Below are positions 52,165 to 60,743 of a DNA stretch of 64,000 nt, piece by piece (position 1 is the first letter of the stretch; each line of letters starts with the position of its first letter). The DNA is from an uncultured Clostridia bacterium. GTDB lineage: Bacteria; Bacillota; Clostridia; Christensenellales; CAG-138. Location of the stretch: positions 232,752 through 296,751 of the forward strand of contig CAMVNO010000002.1 of NCBI GenBank assembly GCA_947168855.1, given 5' to 3'. A program made the translations under genes and the position numbers. The notes below the pieces were generated by a model. The model made no database searches and was not told the DNA's origin. It saw nothing but the letters and a program-made list of their open reading frames with translations.

Positions 52165-53916
52165 TTAAGTGTTTTCCGTGCCGAGGAACATAAAGTTGTA
52201 TCGTCGAATCGCACGAAGAATCATAAACATTAATCCGGCAATGATAAACACAAAGATTGCAAACGTCTGCCACAGGCGAGGCAATAGATCATAGCCGAAG
52301 TTGTGCATGTGATAGGTAGCATGGTTCAACGGCGAGAGCCATCCTGTCAATACGTTCGCCTTATACATCAGTTCGTCCGGCAGATGAAGGATCTGCTTGA
52401 AAAGCTCCGGATTTAATAAGAATCCATAGAGCGAGAACCCGAAGGCTGCGGCGATCCCGGCGCCTTTACCAAACTCCAGCTTGAAATATAGCATCAGCAG
52501 CACAAGCGTCAGCGTATATGCAAGCATCAAAAGAAAGATAATGAACGCACATTGATACGGACGCGACATTTCAAGTGTTTTCACAAGGGCAGGCAGGGCA
52601 ACTGCTTTTCCTGCACCGGAATAGCCGAGGATCGCCGCCGTCTCCGACCACATGTTGCCGATGAAGCTGTTTTGTGCGCAGATCACGGAGGTAGCCACAA
52701 AGATAAACACCATATAGATCGTTGTTGCCGCCATGATGTAAAGCAGTTGACCCCATGCCCATGTGCACCGCTTCATTCGTACAAGGAAGTAGGGGACGCC
52801 TGCCCCCAGGAATGGAATATCCGCAAACAGCAGAACCAATAAAAGCGAGATTAGCAGCACCGAGTTTGCATCTCCAAATGTCCATACAAACGGCTCGAAT
52901 GCTTGCATTGCTGTTCCCATTTCATAGGCGAACGATGCTGCTTTATCCGAAAGCAAGAAGCATAGGATAAACGCCAAAGCAAACGTGAGAATAATTCGCA
53001 TATTGCCGCGCCACATGCGAAAGTTATATCCGGTAACAGAAAGGACTTTGTGAAACGGATGCGGTTTTCTTTTGATCAGTTTGCTGTGACTGATCCGTTT
53101 TTCAATCGGGTGAGGTTTGAACAACTGCCGAAACCGGTGTTCGGACTCTCCGCCGCGTAGTTTGCGCTCTGCAATGATATAAAACGCAAGCAGCAGGATC
53201 ATTAGAATAACAGCAGTTAGGAATACTGCCGATTTTCCGCCAAGCGGCCATGCACCATTCAACGTCAGGTAGTTTTTCGGATTCAGCATGAATGCCTTAC
53301 GGAAGTAGCGTTCTTGAAGAATAATCAAGACATAGTAAAGGATAAACGGTGCGGCATACGCAAGATAGATGTTCTCGGTAATAGAGGATAATAACATACC
53401 GACGAGCGCCCAGCACGCTCCTTGTAAGAAGAACAACAATGCACGGAATGTGATCTCGCCAAATTTCGGTTCCACATAGTAATCAACAAGTGTTTCATGC
53501 GGCAATAGCAGTAGCGCGAATAATCCGTATGCAGCGAAGATCCCAACAACCAGAGATAATCCACCGGAGAGTGCACAACCAAGCTCTTTTCCAACGACAT
53601 ACCGCGTTACCGTTGTTCGTGGCAGATATGCTTTAATAAACCCGGTTTTCTCATCGTCCACGAATGATGAGGTATAAGGAATTGCAGCGAGAATAGGCGT
53701 CACCAACAAGATGATATCGCTCGATAATGCTTTGAGCAGCAATTCCTCATGAACCCCCATGGGACGATACTGCGTTTCAGAAAAGAACATATCATATAGA
53801 TCAGGGAATGATGCAATTATCAGACACAGCAAGACCCCTCCTGTTGCAAGCAGGAAGGTCTTGCTGATAACTGCTCGTTTGAAATCTATAAATAAAGCGT
53901 GAGTGGATAATATCGT
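52165..53916 (-). CDS. ABC-2 type transporter permease
   Basis: 583-584 residues, TTG start at about 53,919 behind GGGAGGGG. About 12 TM segments in two homologous halves, each beginning with a cytosolic amphipathic stretch and TM (MTILSTHALFIDFKRAVISK; VLSVTGYNFRMWRGNMRIIL). The start overlaps the stop of the upstream lipoprotein gene. With the ATPase and CARDB protein it forms an export or envelope-sensing complex. Confidence 0.82.
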   Translation of the reverse strand, partial: TILSTHALFIDFKRAVISKTFLLATGGVLLCLIIASFPDLYDMFFSETQYRPMGVHEELLLKALSSDIILLVTPILAAIPYTSSFVDDEKTGFIKAYLPRTTVTRYVVGKELGCALSGGLSLVVGIFAAYGLFALLLLPHETLVDYYVEPKFGEITFRALLFFLQGACWALVGMLLSSITENIYLAYAAPFILYYVLIILQERYFRKAFMLNPKNYLTLNGAWPLGGKSAVFLTAVILMILLLAFYIIAERKLRGGESEHRFRQLFKPHPIEKRISHSKLIKRKPHPFHKVLSVTGYNFRMWRGNMRIILTFALAFILCFLLSDKAASFAYEMGTAMQAFEPFVWTFGDANSVLLISLLLVLLFADIPFLGAGVPYFLVRMKRCTWAWGQLLYIMAATTIYMVFIFVATSVICAQNSFIGNMWSETAAILGYSGAGKAVALPALVKTLEMSRPYQCAFIIFLLMLAYTLTLVLLMLYFKLEFGKGAGIAAAFGFSLYGFLLNPELFKQILHLPDELMYKANVLTGWLSPLNHATYHMHNFGYDLLPRLWQTFAIFVFIIAGLMFMILRAIRRYNFMFLGTENT

Positions 53917-55181
53917 CAATACCCCTCCCTAAAGTCCACAACACTTCCATCAATTGCATTGATGATGATTACAGGATAAGGATCTTCCTGTATAGAATAT
54001 GAATGTCCATCTCGTATATTATATGAGACCGTACCATCAGATTCGATCAACTTACTGTTTCCATAAAAAACCCATACGGGAATCAATAGACCGCTTGCAT
54101 CTTTGGCGTTCTGTTCCCTGATTCGCATAAGACAAAGGTGAATTTCATCGATTGTAACATCCATTGTTCCAGTTGTTCCACCATAGTCACTTGTAGTAAC
54201 GGAATATTTGATTTTCACCATAGATTCAAATCGAGTAACGACTTCCCGAAACGATAAAAGAGAAGTGCTTTCCATTACAGTTTCATTTACAGTGATTGGA
54301 TTGTACCAATGCATTTCATTAATCCCATCTCTATCTGCAGCAAACATAATAGTTTCATATCCCCATGGTATGGAATAGCCAGCTCTATCACTAACGTCTA
54401 AGTGTTCCGTACTGATAAAAGTATCTATTCCATTCACTTTATGTGTGTAAAACAACCTGTAGCTAGAAGAGCCAAGGATTTGACTTGCAAATCCGAAGCT
54501 GTAATCGGAATCGAGACCCAATTCGAGAAAGAAAGAGTCACAATAATCTTTTGCTTTCTGAAATGAATCAGAATTATAATCAGCACGGCATCCTGCGGTT
54601 CCAAAGTAGTTGAATCCTTTCCCTTCCTGATATGAGAGAAATGATATACTATCTGAATCGTTCTGCAAAAGTGCTTCATCGGTTGCACTAGCCCAAGCAG
54701 AGATCGCCTTGTAGCTCAAACCTGCCTTTAGCTCTGAGCTCGTTCTATTTATCAAATCAAGATGATAATATAATCCTTCCTGGTTTAGCTTTCCATTGTA
54801 GGTCGACTCGTTGGGTAACGACATATCATATATTACTTCATCTTTAAAAAAGAAGGTAACGACTTGATTTAAAAGCTCCTGTGAGAACCGTGCTTTGCGT
54901 ACCCTATAAATAGGCATCTCTGTCGTGTTTGGAACATGAACCTCTGCATTAACAGAGATAGTAAGACGATCTTCTACTGCACTTGTTGAGAAAGTGTATT
55001 TTCCTTTTGGTATACCGAGTGAATCAGCAAGTAAAAGATCATTCTCTTTATTGCTTTTTGCCATTTCAAGCATGTGTGCCGTGTCTTTCTGGACGACAAC
55101 GTCTGTATCCGGTGTAGGAACACATGCAAGCAGGAATATTATCAATATTTTTATTATTACATAATAGGGAATTCTTTTCAT
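53916..55181 (-). CDS. Lipoprotein of the ABC operon (a)
   Basis: 421 residues, AGGAGG upstream. The lipobox ends at LLAC (Cys20) in KILIIFLLACVPTP. The mature domain is beta-rich and ends IPVWVFYGNSKL and VIIINAIDGSVVDFREGY, a layout shared with the next upstream lipoprotein. It may be a PepSY/DUF6034-like sensor or substrate-binding protein; I cannot confirm the family. Confidence 0.75.
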   Translation of the reverse strand: MKRIPYYVIIKILIIFLLACVPTPDTDVVVQKDTAHMLEMAKSNKENDLLLADSLGIPKGKYTFSTSAVEDRLTISVNAEVHVPNTTEMPIYRVRKARFSQELLNQVVTFFFKDEVIYDMSLPNESTYNGKLNQEGLYYHLDLINRTSSELKAGLSYKAISAWASATDEALLQNDSDSISFLSYQEGKGFNYFGTAGCRADYNSDSFQKAKDYCDSFFLELGLDSDYSFGFASQILGSSSYRLFYTHKVNGIDTFISTEHLDVSDRAGYSIPWGYETIMFAADRDGINEMHWYNPITVNETVMESTSLLSFREVVTRFESMVKIKYSVTTSDYGGTTGTMDVTIDEIHLCLMRIREQNAKDASGLLIPVWVFYGNSKLIESDGTVSYNIRDGHSYSIQEDPYPVIIINAIDGSVVDFREGY

Positions 55182-55192
55182 AATTAGCCTCC

Positions 55193-56281
55193 TTATTGCT
55201 GATATGCATTATCATCAAGTGTAAATGGATCAATTATATTTCCAGATGCAGCATCAAAGAAAACAATTGATGGTAGTGAATAATTTGCCTTTTCTCTTGC
55301 TGTTGTATAATATACAGCCCAAGCTGGTTGGATTTTACCTTCATCAACAGAGTTTGGTTGTTTTTTTATCAGCACATTTGTAAGTACAATGTTTTCTATT
55401 GTAGGGATATCAGCATCAGATATAACATAATTCCACATACAGTTTTCTTGAAAGTATGAAGTGATTCTTTCATAAATCTTTGGGATAGGTAAAAGGTTAA
55501 TCATAGCTTCACTTCCTTCTACTATAATGACAGGATCAGCCCATTGAAATGCTTTTATTCCTGTTTCATCAATGAAAAAGGTCATAGTTTCCGGTAACCA
55601 GGGTGCTGTCTCTTGCGACTTAACATTCATTCTATTGTTAGGCAAAACGGAAGAAATATAGATAGGCGAATATAAAGGATCAAAGCAATTTCCAAATGCA
55701 ATAAACCATCCTTCGCTGTATGTTTCAAATGAAGGAAGAAGGATCCTTGCTTTGCTGACATATGATACTGATAGATCTTTAACATTAAGATGACGAATAA
55801 TAGCTTGTGCTTGCTCAATAGCTGAATCTTGCGATATTATTACATGAGATAAAGTTGTATCTTTGGGTTCTCCGGGATAAGCATCTCCAGCTTTAATCCA
55901 GTCCTCTAACTGAATTATACCTTGCGGACATTCTTGCAAATAGATATAGTTTTCGTAAAACGAGTAAAAGAGGCTAGAACCATTATCAAGTTCTATTTCC
56001 CCTTGTGTGGGCAGCTTATCAATAATGATTTCATCACTATACGAAACTATAGATTTGATTGTAAAAAGAATATCTTCTTTAGTAAGCGTCATAGGCTTTA
56101 CCAGGATGCTTTTTCCCTTATTGATATCAGTATTTGGAAGTTCAGCTTCAAGAAGTATATACTGGTCATAGTCAGGTTTATGCTCCTGATTGGTTGATGT
56201 TAAGGACAAAGCTTTATTGTTACTACATCCACTTAAAAGAATAAAGAATAATAAACAAATTAATCCTATTTTACGTTTCAT
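55193..56281 (-). CDS. Lipoprotein of the ABC operon (b), paralogue of (a)
   Basis: 362 residues from the ATG at 56281. Lipobox LLSGC (KRKIGLICLLFFILLSGCSN). It ends IQPAWAVYYTTAREKANYSL then VFFDAASGNIIDPFTLDD, matching the closing WxxY and DAxSGxxxD pattern of lipoprotein (a). The two genes probably arose by duplication and are co-transcribed with the ABC genes. No strong ribosome-binding site is visible. Confidence 0.72.
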   Translation of the reverse strand: MKRKIGLICLLFFILLSGCSNNKALSLTSTNQEHKPDYDQYILLEAELPNTDINKGKSILVKPMTLTKEDILFTIKSIVSYSDEIIIDKLPTQGEIELDNGSSLFYSFYENYIYLQECPQGIIQLEDWIKAGDAYPGEPKDTTLSHVIISQDSAIEQAQAIIRHLNVKDLSVSYVSKARILLPSFETYSEGWFIAFGNCFDPLYSPIYISSVLPNNRMNVKSQETAPWLPETMTFFIDETGIKAFQWADPVIIVEGSEAMINLLPIPKIYERITSYFQENCMWNYVISDADIPTIENIVLTNVLIKKQPNSVDEGKIQPAWAVYYTTAREKANYSLPSIVFFDAASGNIIDPFTLDDNAYQQ

Positions 56282-56343
56282 TTTTGCAGACAATGCCGCT
56301 ATAAAAGCGGCATGTTTTTCATTTTGCTATTGCAGTACTCTTC

Positions 56344-56775
56344 TTAAGTATTATGCTTGTAATAGGTCCCTTCCCAGCTTCCTTCAGAATAGACATTTGA
56401 AGAAGCGGAAATCCACAAATGAATATGCTTGTAATTGACATTTGAGAGATACATGTCCTGTAAACCGGAAAAAGAAGAAGAATAAGTTATCGGAGACCCC
56501 ATACTTACATTGTTTGCATTTACCGGTTGAATGGTAACCGAGCCGCCGGTTAACGTGGATACATTGATTTTGATAGGGCTATTCCATTTGTATCGATAGC
56601 CGGTACCTGAATTAGGCTTTACTAAACTTTGAGATGTTTTGTACGATCCATAGCCATACCAACTTGCATTTGATGATCCTCTAGTTGGGAAAGGGATCTT
56701 TCCATCTGCGAAAGTAGGTGTAACCAAAAGTAACATAGTCATTGCAATTACAAGACACAATAATCTCTTTTTCAT
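56344..56775 (-). CDS. Small secreted protein, Ser/Gly/Tyr-rich
   Basis: 143 residues from the ATG at 56775 (AAGGAGG upstream). Signal peptide MKKRLLCLVIAMTMLLLVTP then TFADG. The mature part is rich in Ser, Tyr and Asn (GSSNASWYGYGSYKTSQSLV; YLSNVNYKHIHLWISASSNV). No conserved catalytic residues. It resembles the other two small secreted proteins of this element in size and style but not clearly in sequence. Confidence 0.7.
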   Translation of the reverse strand: MKKRLLCLVIAMTMLLLVTPTFADGKIPFPTRGSSNASWYGYGSYKTSQSLVKPNSGTGYRYKWNSPIKINVSTLTGGSVTIQPVNANNVSMGSPITYSSSFSGLQDMYLSNVNYKHIHLWISASSNVYSEGSWEGTYYKHNT

Positions 56776-56993
56776 TTTTAATCCTCCTTGAATTTGCAGT
56801 CTAGAAGTTTTTTTAGTTTCCAATCAATAGTCTATTTGCCTCTTGCCTCCTTTCTCTGCTCTCTCTTTAGTTAGAAGAAGTGTGCAGCATGAATAACATA
56901 GTTAACCACTCTTGCCATCTCTATATTTTGGATTTCGGCAACGCTCTAATACTTATATCGATTAACACTTATAAAATGCAACACACATTATTA

Positions 56994-57419
56994 TCAAATT
57001 GAGCATGTTTGAGAAAACACGGTTGAAGATTCTACAAATATGCCGTTGGAGTCATATACTCGAACATACATCTTGCAACGATATGTTCCGGAAGAGAGCC
57101 CAGAGCTTGTTTCACTTAAAACGACACCCACATATCCTGTCCCTGTTCCTTTCCAGCTTACAATAGTACTCCAGCTTCCATTCATGCTTTTTTGTAGAGA
57201 AAGAGTTACTTTGAGTGAGTAATTCGGGCTTTTTGCGAATGCGCTTCCATTGCATCTCGCCGTGTTACCGGTAATAGACAAATTAGTGCTTGCATTATAC
57301 AAACCAATGTATCTGTAAGAAGTAACAGATTCGCTTGAATAAGGACTATCCGCGGTTGCAACGGTTAGGAATGAAAATAGGATAAACATGGATAGGATAA
57401 CTGTAATAGTTTTTTTCAT
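56994..57419 (-). CDS. Small secreted protein, Ig-like
   Basis: 141 residues. Signal peptide MKKTITVILSMFILFSFLTV then ATADS. Mature domain: NLSITGNTARCNGSAFAKSP, LKVTLSLQKSMNGSWSTIVS then a C-terminal FVESSTVFSQTCSI, with a probable disulfide. Its ribosome-binding site (GGAGG) is buried in a 12-bp stem (57,426-57,465). It follows the sigma/anti-sigma pair at 58,726-57,487 and may be read from the same transcript. Confidence 0.75.
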   Translation of the reverse strand: MKKTITVILSMFILFSFLTVATADSPYSSESVTSYRYIGLYNASTNLSITGNTARCNGSAFAKSPNYSLKVTLSLQKSMNGSWSTIVSWKGTGTGYVGVVLSETSSGLSSGTYRCKMYVRVYDSNGIFVESSTVFSQTCSI

Positions 57420-57425
57420 AATAAA

Positions 57426-57465
57426 ACCTCCTGCGTCATCTATTACCTATATCGACGCAGGAGGT
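57426..57465 (-). promoter_or_regulatory. Stem-loop that buries a ribosome-binding site
   Basis: On the minus strand ACCTCCTGCGTC and GACGCAGGAGGT form a perfect 12-bp stem with a 16-nt loop. The 3' arm holds the GGAGG used by the secreted-protein gene 56,994-57,419. The stem also sits just after the anti-sigma stop. It could be a translational switch, an RNA thermometer or a processing site; without a U-run after it, a terminator is less likely. Confidence 0.7.
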
Positions 57466-57486
57466 AAAAGTGCAACACGAATTGTG

Positions 57487-58167
57487 TTATTTTTTTATGC
57501 TGTTTGCGATTTTTAGAAGTTCATCTTCTTCTATGTTTCCACCAACGAGAATAATTGCCTCATCAACCGACCAAACAATTGATGTAATTCCATCGCATAG
57601 TATTAGTGTTCCAACTTCTTCACCAATAAATACAGGTTTAGTTATTTCAGCATTCTCTGTATCAATTTGCATGACTCCATTTGGCCCAATTACAGCAAAG
57701 CGGATAAAATGATCATAATCGTCACAAAACAACAGAGTGGTTCCTGTTTCATCATGGTTCTCAGATATCAATTGAAAACCAGTTGGAATGTAACTAATCG
57801 TATAATCATTAACTGTAGGATCGGGGACTTTTTCATAATCGGAAAGAGAGTATTCGGTGAATGAGGGAAACACTTTTCCAATCAACTCGGTAATCCATTT
57901 GCGCCCCGCTTCAGTCGTGGAAGGAATCATGACAAGCAGAATAATAACTGAAGCAATAGCGATCGCAACCTTCTTTGCTGTGGGCGAATACCAATGCCGT
58001 TCTTTGGAGGGTTTCTTCTCTTTGTCGATTGCGGCAAACAGACGGGCGCGCGCTTCCGGTGACGCCAGTTCACACGGTTCTGTGTTATCCGCATCAATGA
58101 GCTCTTGTCCATCTCGCTGTGCCGCAAGAAGCACGGCAGCTTTTAGTTTTTCTTCGTTATTCTTCAT
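57487..58167 (-). CDS. Membrane anti-sigma-like protein (DUF4367-like)
   Basis: 226 residues from the ATG at 58167, overlapping the sigma gene by 11 bp. The cytosolic N-terminus (about 1-65) has ASPEARARLFAAIDKEKKPS, then one TM (KKVAIAIASVIILLVMIPST), and an extracytoplasmic domain (about 100-226) with YTISYIPTGFQLISENHDET then GTTLLF and SIVWSVDEAIILVGGNIEED as in DUF4367. Overlap with a sigma gene supports an anti-sigma role. Confidence 0.85.
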   Translation of the reverse strand: MKNNEEKLKAAVLLAAQRDGQELIDADNTEPCELASPEARARLFAAIDKEKKPSKERHWYSPTAKKVAIAIASVIILLVMIPSTTEAGRKWITELIGKVFPSFTEYSLSDYEKVPDPTVNDYTISYIPTGFQLISENHDETGTTLLFCDDYDHFIRFAVIGPNGVMQIDTENAEITKPVFIGEEVGTLILCDGITSIVWSVDEAIILVGGNIEEDELLKIANSIKK

Positions 58168-58726
58168 TAGACTCGCCTTCACACAACTCATAGATTTTTC
58201 TTCTTGCACGCGTTAGATACTGTCTCACGCTTGCTTTCCCAATTCCAAGCTCTTTTGCAATCTCGCCATCTGTCAGGCTTAATATGTATTTTGCCTCGAT
58301 TACATATCGGTAATGGTCGGGCAGTTTGCGAATCGCTTCGGACAATTCCTCGACAGACAGGAGGTCAAGCGCTTCTTCTTCCGTGTTCGCAATCGTACTC
58401 GAAACAGAAACAAAACTGTCGTCATCATCGAGACTGCCGGAGAGATGCTTCTTTCGGACATTCTGCTCTTTGAAGTAATCATAGCATCGTCTCTTAATAC
58501 TTATATCGAGAATATGGCGTAATGTGCAACAGTCCATTTGTCGGAACTTCTGGATATGCTTAACAACGTACAGAAAAACATCCTGTACGAGATCCTCCGA
58601 GACCTGACTATTCTGCGTAATCGCAGCAGCTTTCTTGCACAGTCGAACGTATTGCGCGTCAAATAACTGCTCAAGAAAAGCTCGATCGTCTTCTGATTCA
58701 ATTGTCTGGAGTATCAAAAGAAACAT
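58157..58726 (-). CDS. Sigma-70 family (ECF-like) sigma factor
   Basis: 189 residues, GAGGCGAG upstream. Region 2 is about 22-90 (FLEQLFDAQYVRLCKKAAAI, SEDLVQDVFLYVVKHIQKF R). Region 4 is about 130-180 (LPDHYRYVIEAKYILSLTDG, EIAKELGIGKASVRQYLTRA). It overlaps its anti-sigma gene. Its promoter (58,833-58,860) matches the one in front of the first sigma factor, so the two systems may cross-regulate. Confidence 0.92.
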   Translation of the reverse strand: MFLLILQTIESEDDRAFLEQLFDAQYVRLCKKAAAITQNSQVSEDLVQDVFLYVVKHIQKFRQMDCCTLRHILDISIKRRCYDYFKEQNVRKKHLSGSLDDDDSFVSVSSTIANTEEEALDLLSVEELSEAIRKLPDHYRYVIEAKYILSLTDGEIAKELGIGKASVRQYLTRARRKIYELCEGESNEE

Positions 58727-58832
58727 AGTGCTCGCCTCATTATCGTTATTGTCATTTTACAAGTTTGTTGTCGTTTGTCAATGGTGTGGAGATAATAACT
58801 GTGACTTTTGATCATAGTCATTTATTACTTAT

Positions 58833-58860
58833 AAACACCACCATTCGACAAAAAGTCCAT
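58833..58860 (-). promoter_or_regulatory. Shared-motif promoter (copy B) of the second sigma gene
   Basis: On the minus strand ATGGAC (58855-58860), 15 bp, GGTGTTT (58833-58839), about 107 bp before the sigma start codon. Confidence 0.75.
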
Positions 58861-58961
58861 TAGTATTGTGAAAACTGTTCTTATTCGTACTTTGATACCG
58901 AAAACAGTTTGAATCCAATAAGATAAGGTATAAAATAAATATCGAAAAAAATAAATTATCA

Positions 58962-58989
58962 ATGGACTTTTTATAGAGCAATGGCGTTT
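58962..58989 (+). promoter_or_regulatory. Shared-motif promoter (copy C) of the DUF6119 gene
   Basis: ATGGAC (58962-58967), 15 bp, GGCGTTT (58983-58989; one change), 83 bp before the ATG. It is divergent from copy B; the 58,727-59,072 gap holds only these promoters and a partial inverted repeat AAACTGTT/AACAGTTT near 58,873-58,913. Confidence 0.7.
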
Positions 58990-59072
58990 ATATTTGTAAG
59001 AGTGGTATTGGCGACATCAAAGCATCGATTAAAAGCTTAACCACCGCATTACAATTTGAAAGGACAGGAGTC

Positions 59073-60674
59073 ATGAAAAAGCAGATCTTTAATTTCACTA
59101 TTTTCCTTATGAAAGAAGAGGTTACAAAAGTTGAAGATTGTCTAAAAACAGTAAATGGTCTTAATACATCTGATATTAAGTCGCAATATGGTCTTAAAGG
59201 TAAGATATATTACTGTGACAGCAATAAAAGGCAACCGATTTGGAAACCTTATCTTGATGAGTATGCAAGTAAGAAGATTACTATTGCTGACAACGCATCA
59301 AATAAAGCACTAATGATTGTTAGAATAAAGAAAAGAGTCATGGTAATCGTTTTTGGGTATGGTCGTTCTTTGATAAAGGAGGAATGTATCGAACACAATT
59401 TTGGATTAAAGGTTGCTTTGAATGTGATTAATCAAAATAGAATGCGCAGTGTGGATGCTGCTACCATTGAAGATATGGTTGTCAATACGCAAAGACAAGC
59501 AAGCTATAGTACATCTCAAGACGAATTTGGATTAAATATCACAAACGATATCATGAGAGGAATTACTGGAGAACCATATGAAAAGCAATATGGGAATCAT
59601 ATAAGCGGGAAGGATTCTTTGCTCGTATCCGTCTTTATGGAGTTTTCAGAATTAAAAGACAAACTTGAACTATATTACAACGCCTTTTCATCTAATCGAT
59701 ATAAAACGATAGGATTTGACTGGGTCGATAATGTTGCTGAAGTAAAAGATGGTAGTCTAATAGAACATTTGAACGCGGAATTGGCTGCTGCACTAGAAAA
59801 ACATCAAACAGATAATTTGACTATAGCACCACCGGAAACAACAGATTGGAGTCAAGTAGTTGGCTTTTGCTATTCTGGAATTGGAAAAAGCACTGAAGTC
59901 GCAACAAATTATAAACTCGATTTAGATCCGGAAGAATATGTTCAAAAATTAAGACCCGGATCAAGAATAATAGAAAAGACAAAAAAAGATAAGTTACATG
60001 TTATGAATGCAGATGGGACAACGTTTGTCATATCCAGCATTTATAATGCAGTGGTTTTTCAAACAGTATATTTAGGGAGAAACTATATCCTGAGTTCAGG
60101 GGCATGGTATCAAATAGAAGATTCTTTTTATAATCAGGTAAATAATTATATACGTACAAGAATAAGCCTTTCTTCTATTAGTCTACCTATATGCAAAAAA
60201 GGAAAAAAAGAAGGAGAATATAATTTGGAAACAGCAAACGGGAATCCGGATTTCTGTTTATTTGATAAAAAACTGCGTTCAGTACATGGAGGGCCAAGGC
60301 AGATTGAGGCTTGCGACATTTTTACAAGAAACAAGCAGTTTATTCATATAAAAAATAGAGGGCAATCTGCACAACTGAGTCATCTGTTTTCTCAAGGAAG
60401 AGTTTCCGCGGAGTGCTTTGTTAGCGATGAATCATTCCGAAAACAAGTGTCAAATCTCGCAAAAAAGGAATTCGGAACAGCAATATTTGACTATTTAAAA
60501 AAGCCAGAATCTAATGAGTTTGAAGTTATATATGCCATTATCGATAATAAAACAGGGAACTTAGAAAATAGACTCCCATTCTTCAGCAAAGTAAACTTAA
60601 TGCTTGCAACACAAGATCTTGAGCGTATGCATTTTAAGTATTCGGTATGCCTGATTAAACGAGATGCTATGTAG
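59073..60674 (+). CDS. DUF6119 / TIGR04141-type sporadically distributed protein
   Basis: 533 residues, AAGGACAGGAG upstream. The N-terminus FNFTIFLMKEEVTKVEDCLK and the central VIVFGYGRSLIKEECIEHNF then GLKVALNVI resemble the sporadically distributed TIGR04141 family. Other family-like marks are the AATIEDMVVNTQRQASYST segment and the C-terminal KSVHGG/IEACDIFTRNKQFIHIKNRG segment, which looks like a nuclease-like core (D-x-n-hIK). Members are found in accessory islands, sometimes near defence genes; the activity is unknown. Here it is under the shared-motif promoter and followed by a membrane protein. Confidence 0.75.
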   Translation: MKKQIFNFTIFLMKEEVTKVEDCLKTVNGLNTSDIKSQYGLKGKIYYCDSNKRQPIWKPYLDEYASKKITIADNASNKALMIVRIKKRVMVIVFGYGRSLIKEECIEHNFGLKVALNVINQNRMRSVDAATIEDMVVNTQRQASYSTSQDEFGLNITNDIMRGITGEPYEKQYGNHISGKDSLLVSVFMEFSELKDKLELYYNAFSSNRYKTIGFDWVDNVAEVKDGSLIEHLNAELAAALEKHQTDNLTIAPPETTDWSQVVGFCYSGIGKSTEVATNYKLDLDPEEYVQKLRPGSRIIEKTKKDKLHVMNADGTTFVISSIYNAVVFQTVYLGRNYILSSGAWYQIEDSFYNQVNNYIRTRISLSSISLPICKKGKKEGEYNLETANGNPDFCLFDKKLRSVHGGPRQIEACDIFTRNKQFIHIKNRGQSAQLSHLFSQGRVSAECFVSDESFRKQVSNLAKKEFGTAIFDYLKKPESNEFEVIYAIIDNKTGNLENRLPFFSKVNLMLATQDLERMHFKYSVCLIKRDAM

Positions 60675-60743
60675 CGAACAGCAAGTATTACAAATGAACT
60701 GATATTATCAAAAGGATTACTAGCATTATATGAAGGAGACACC

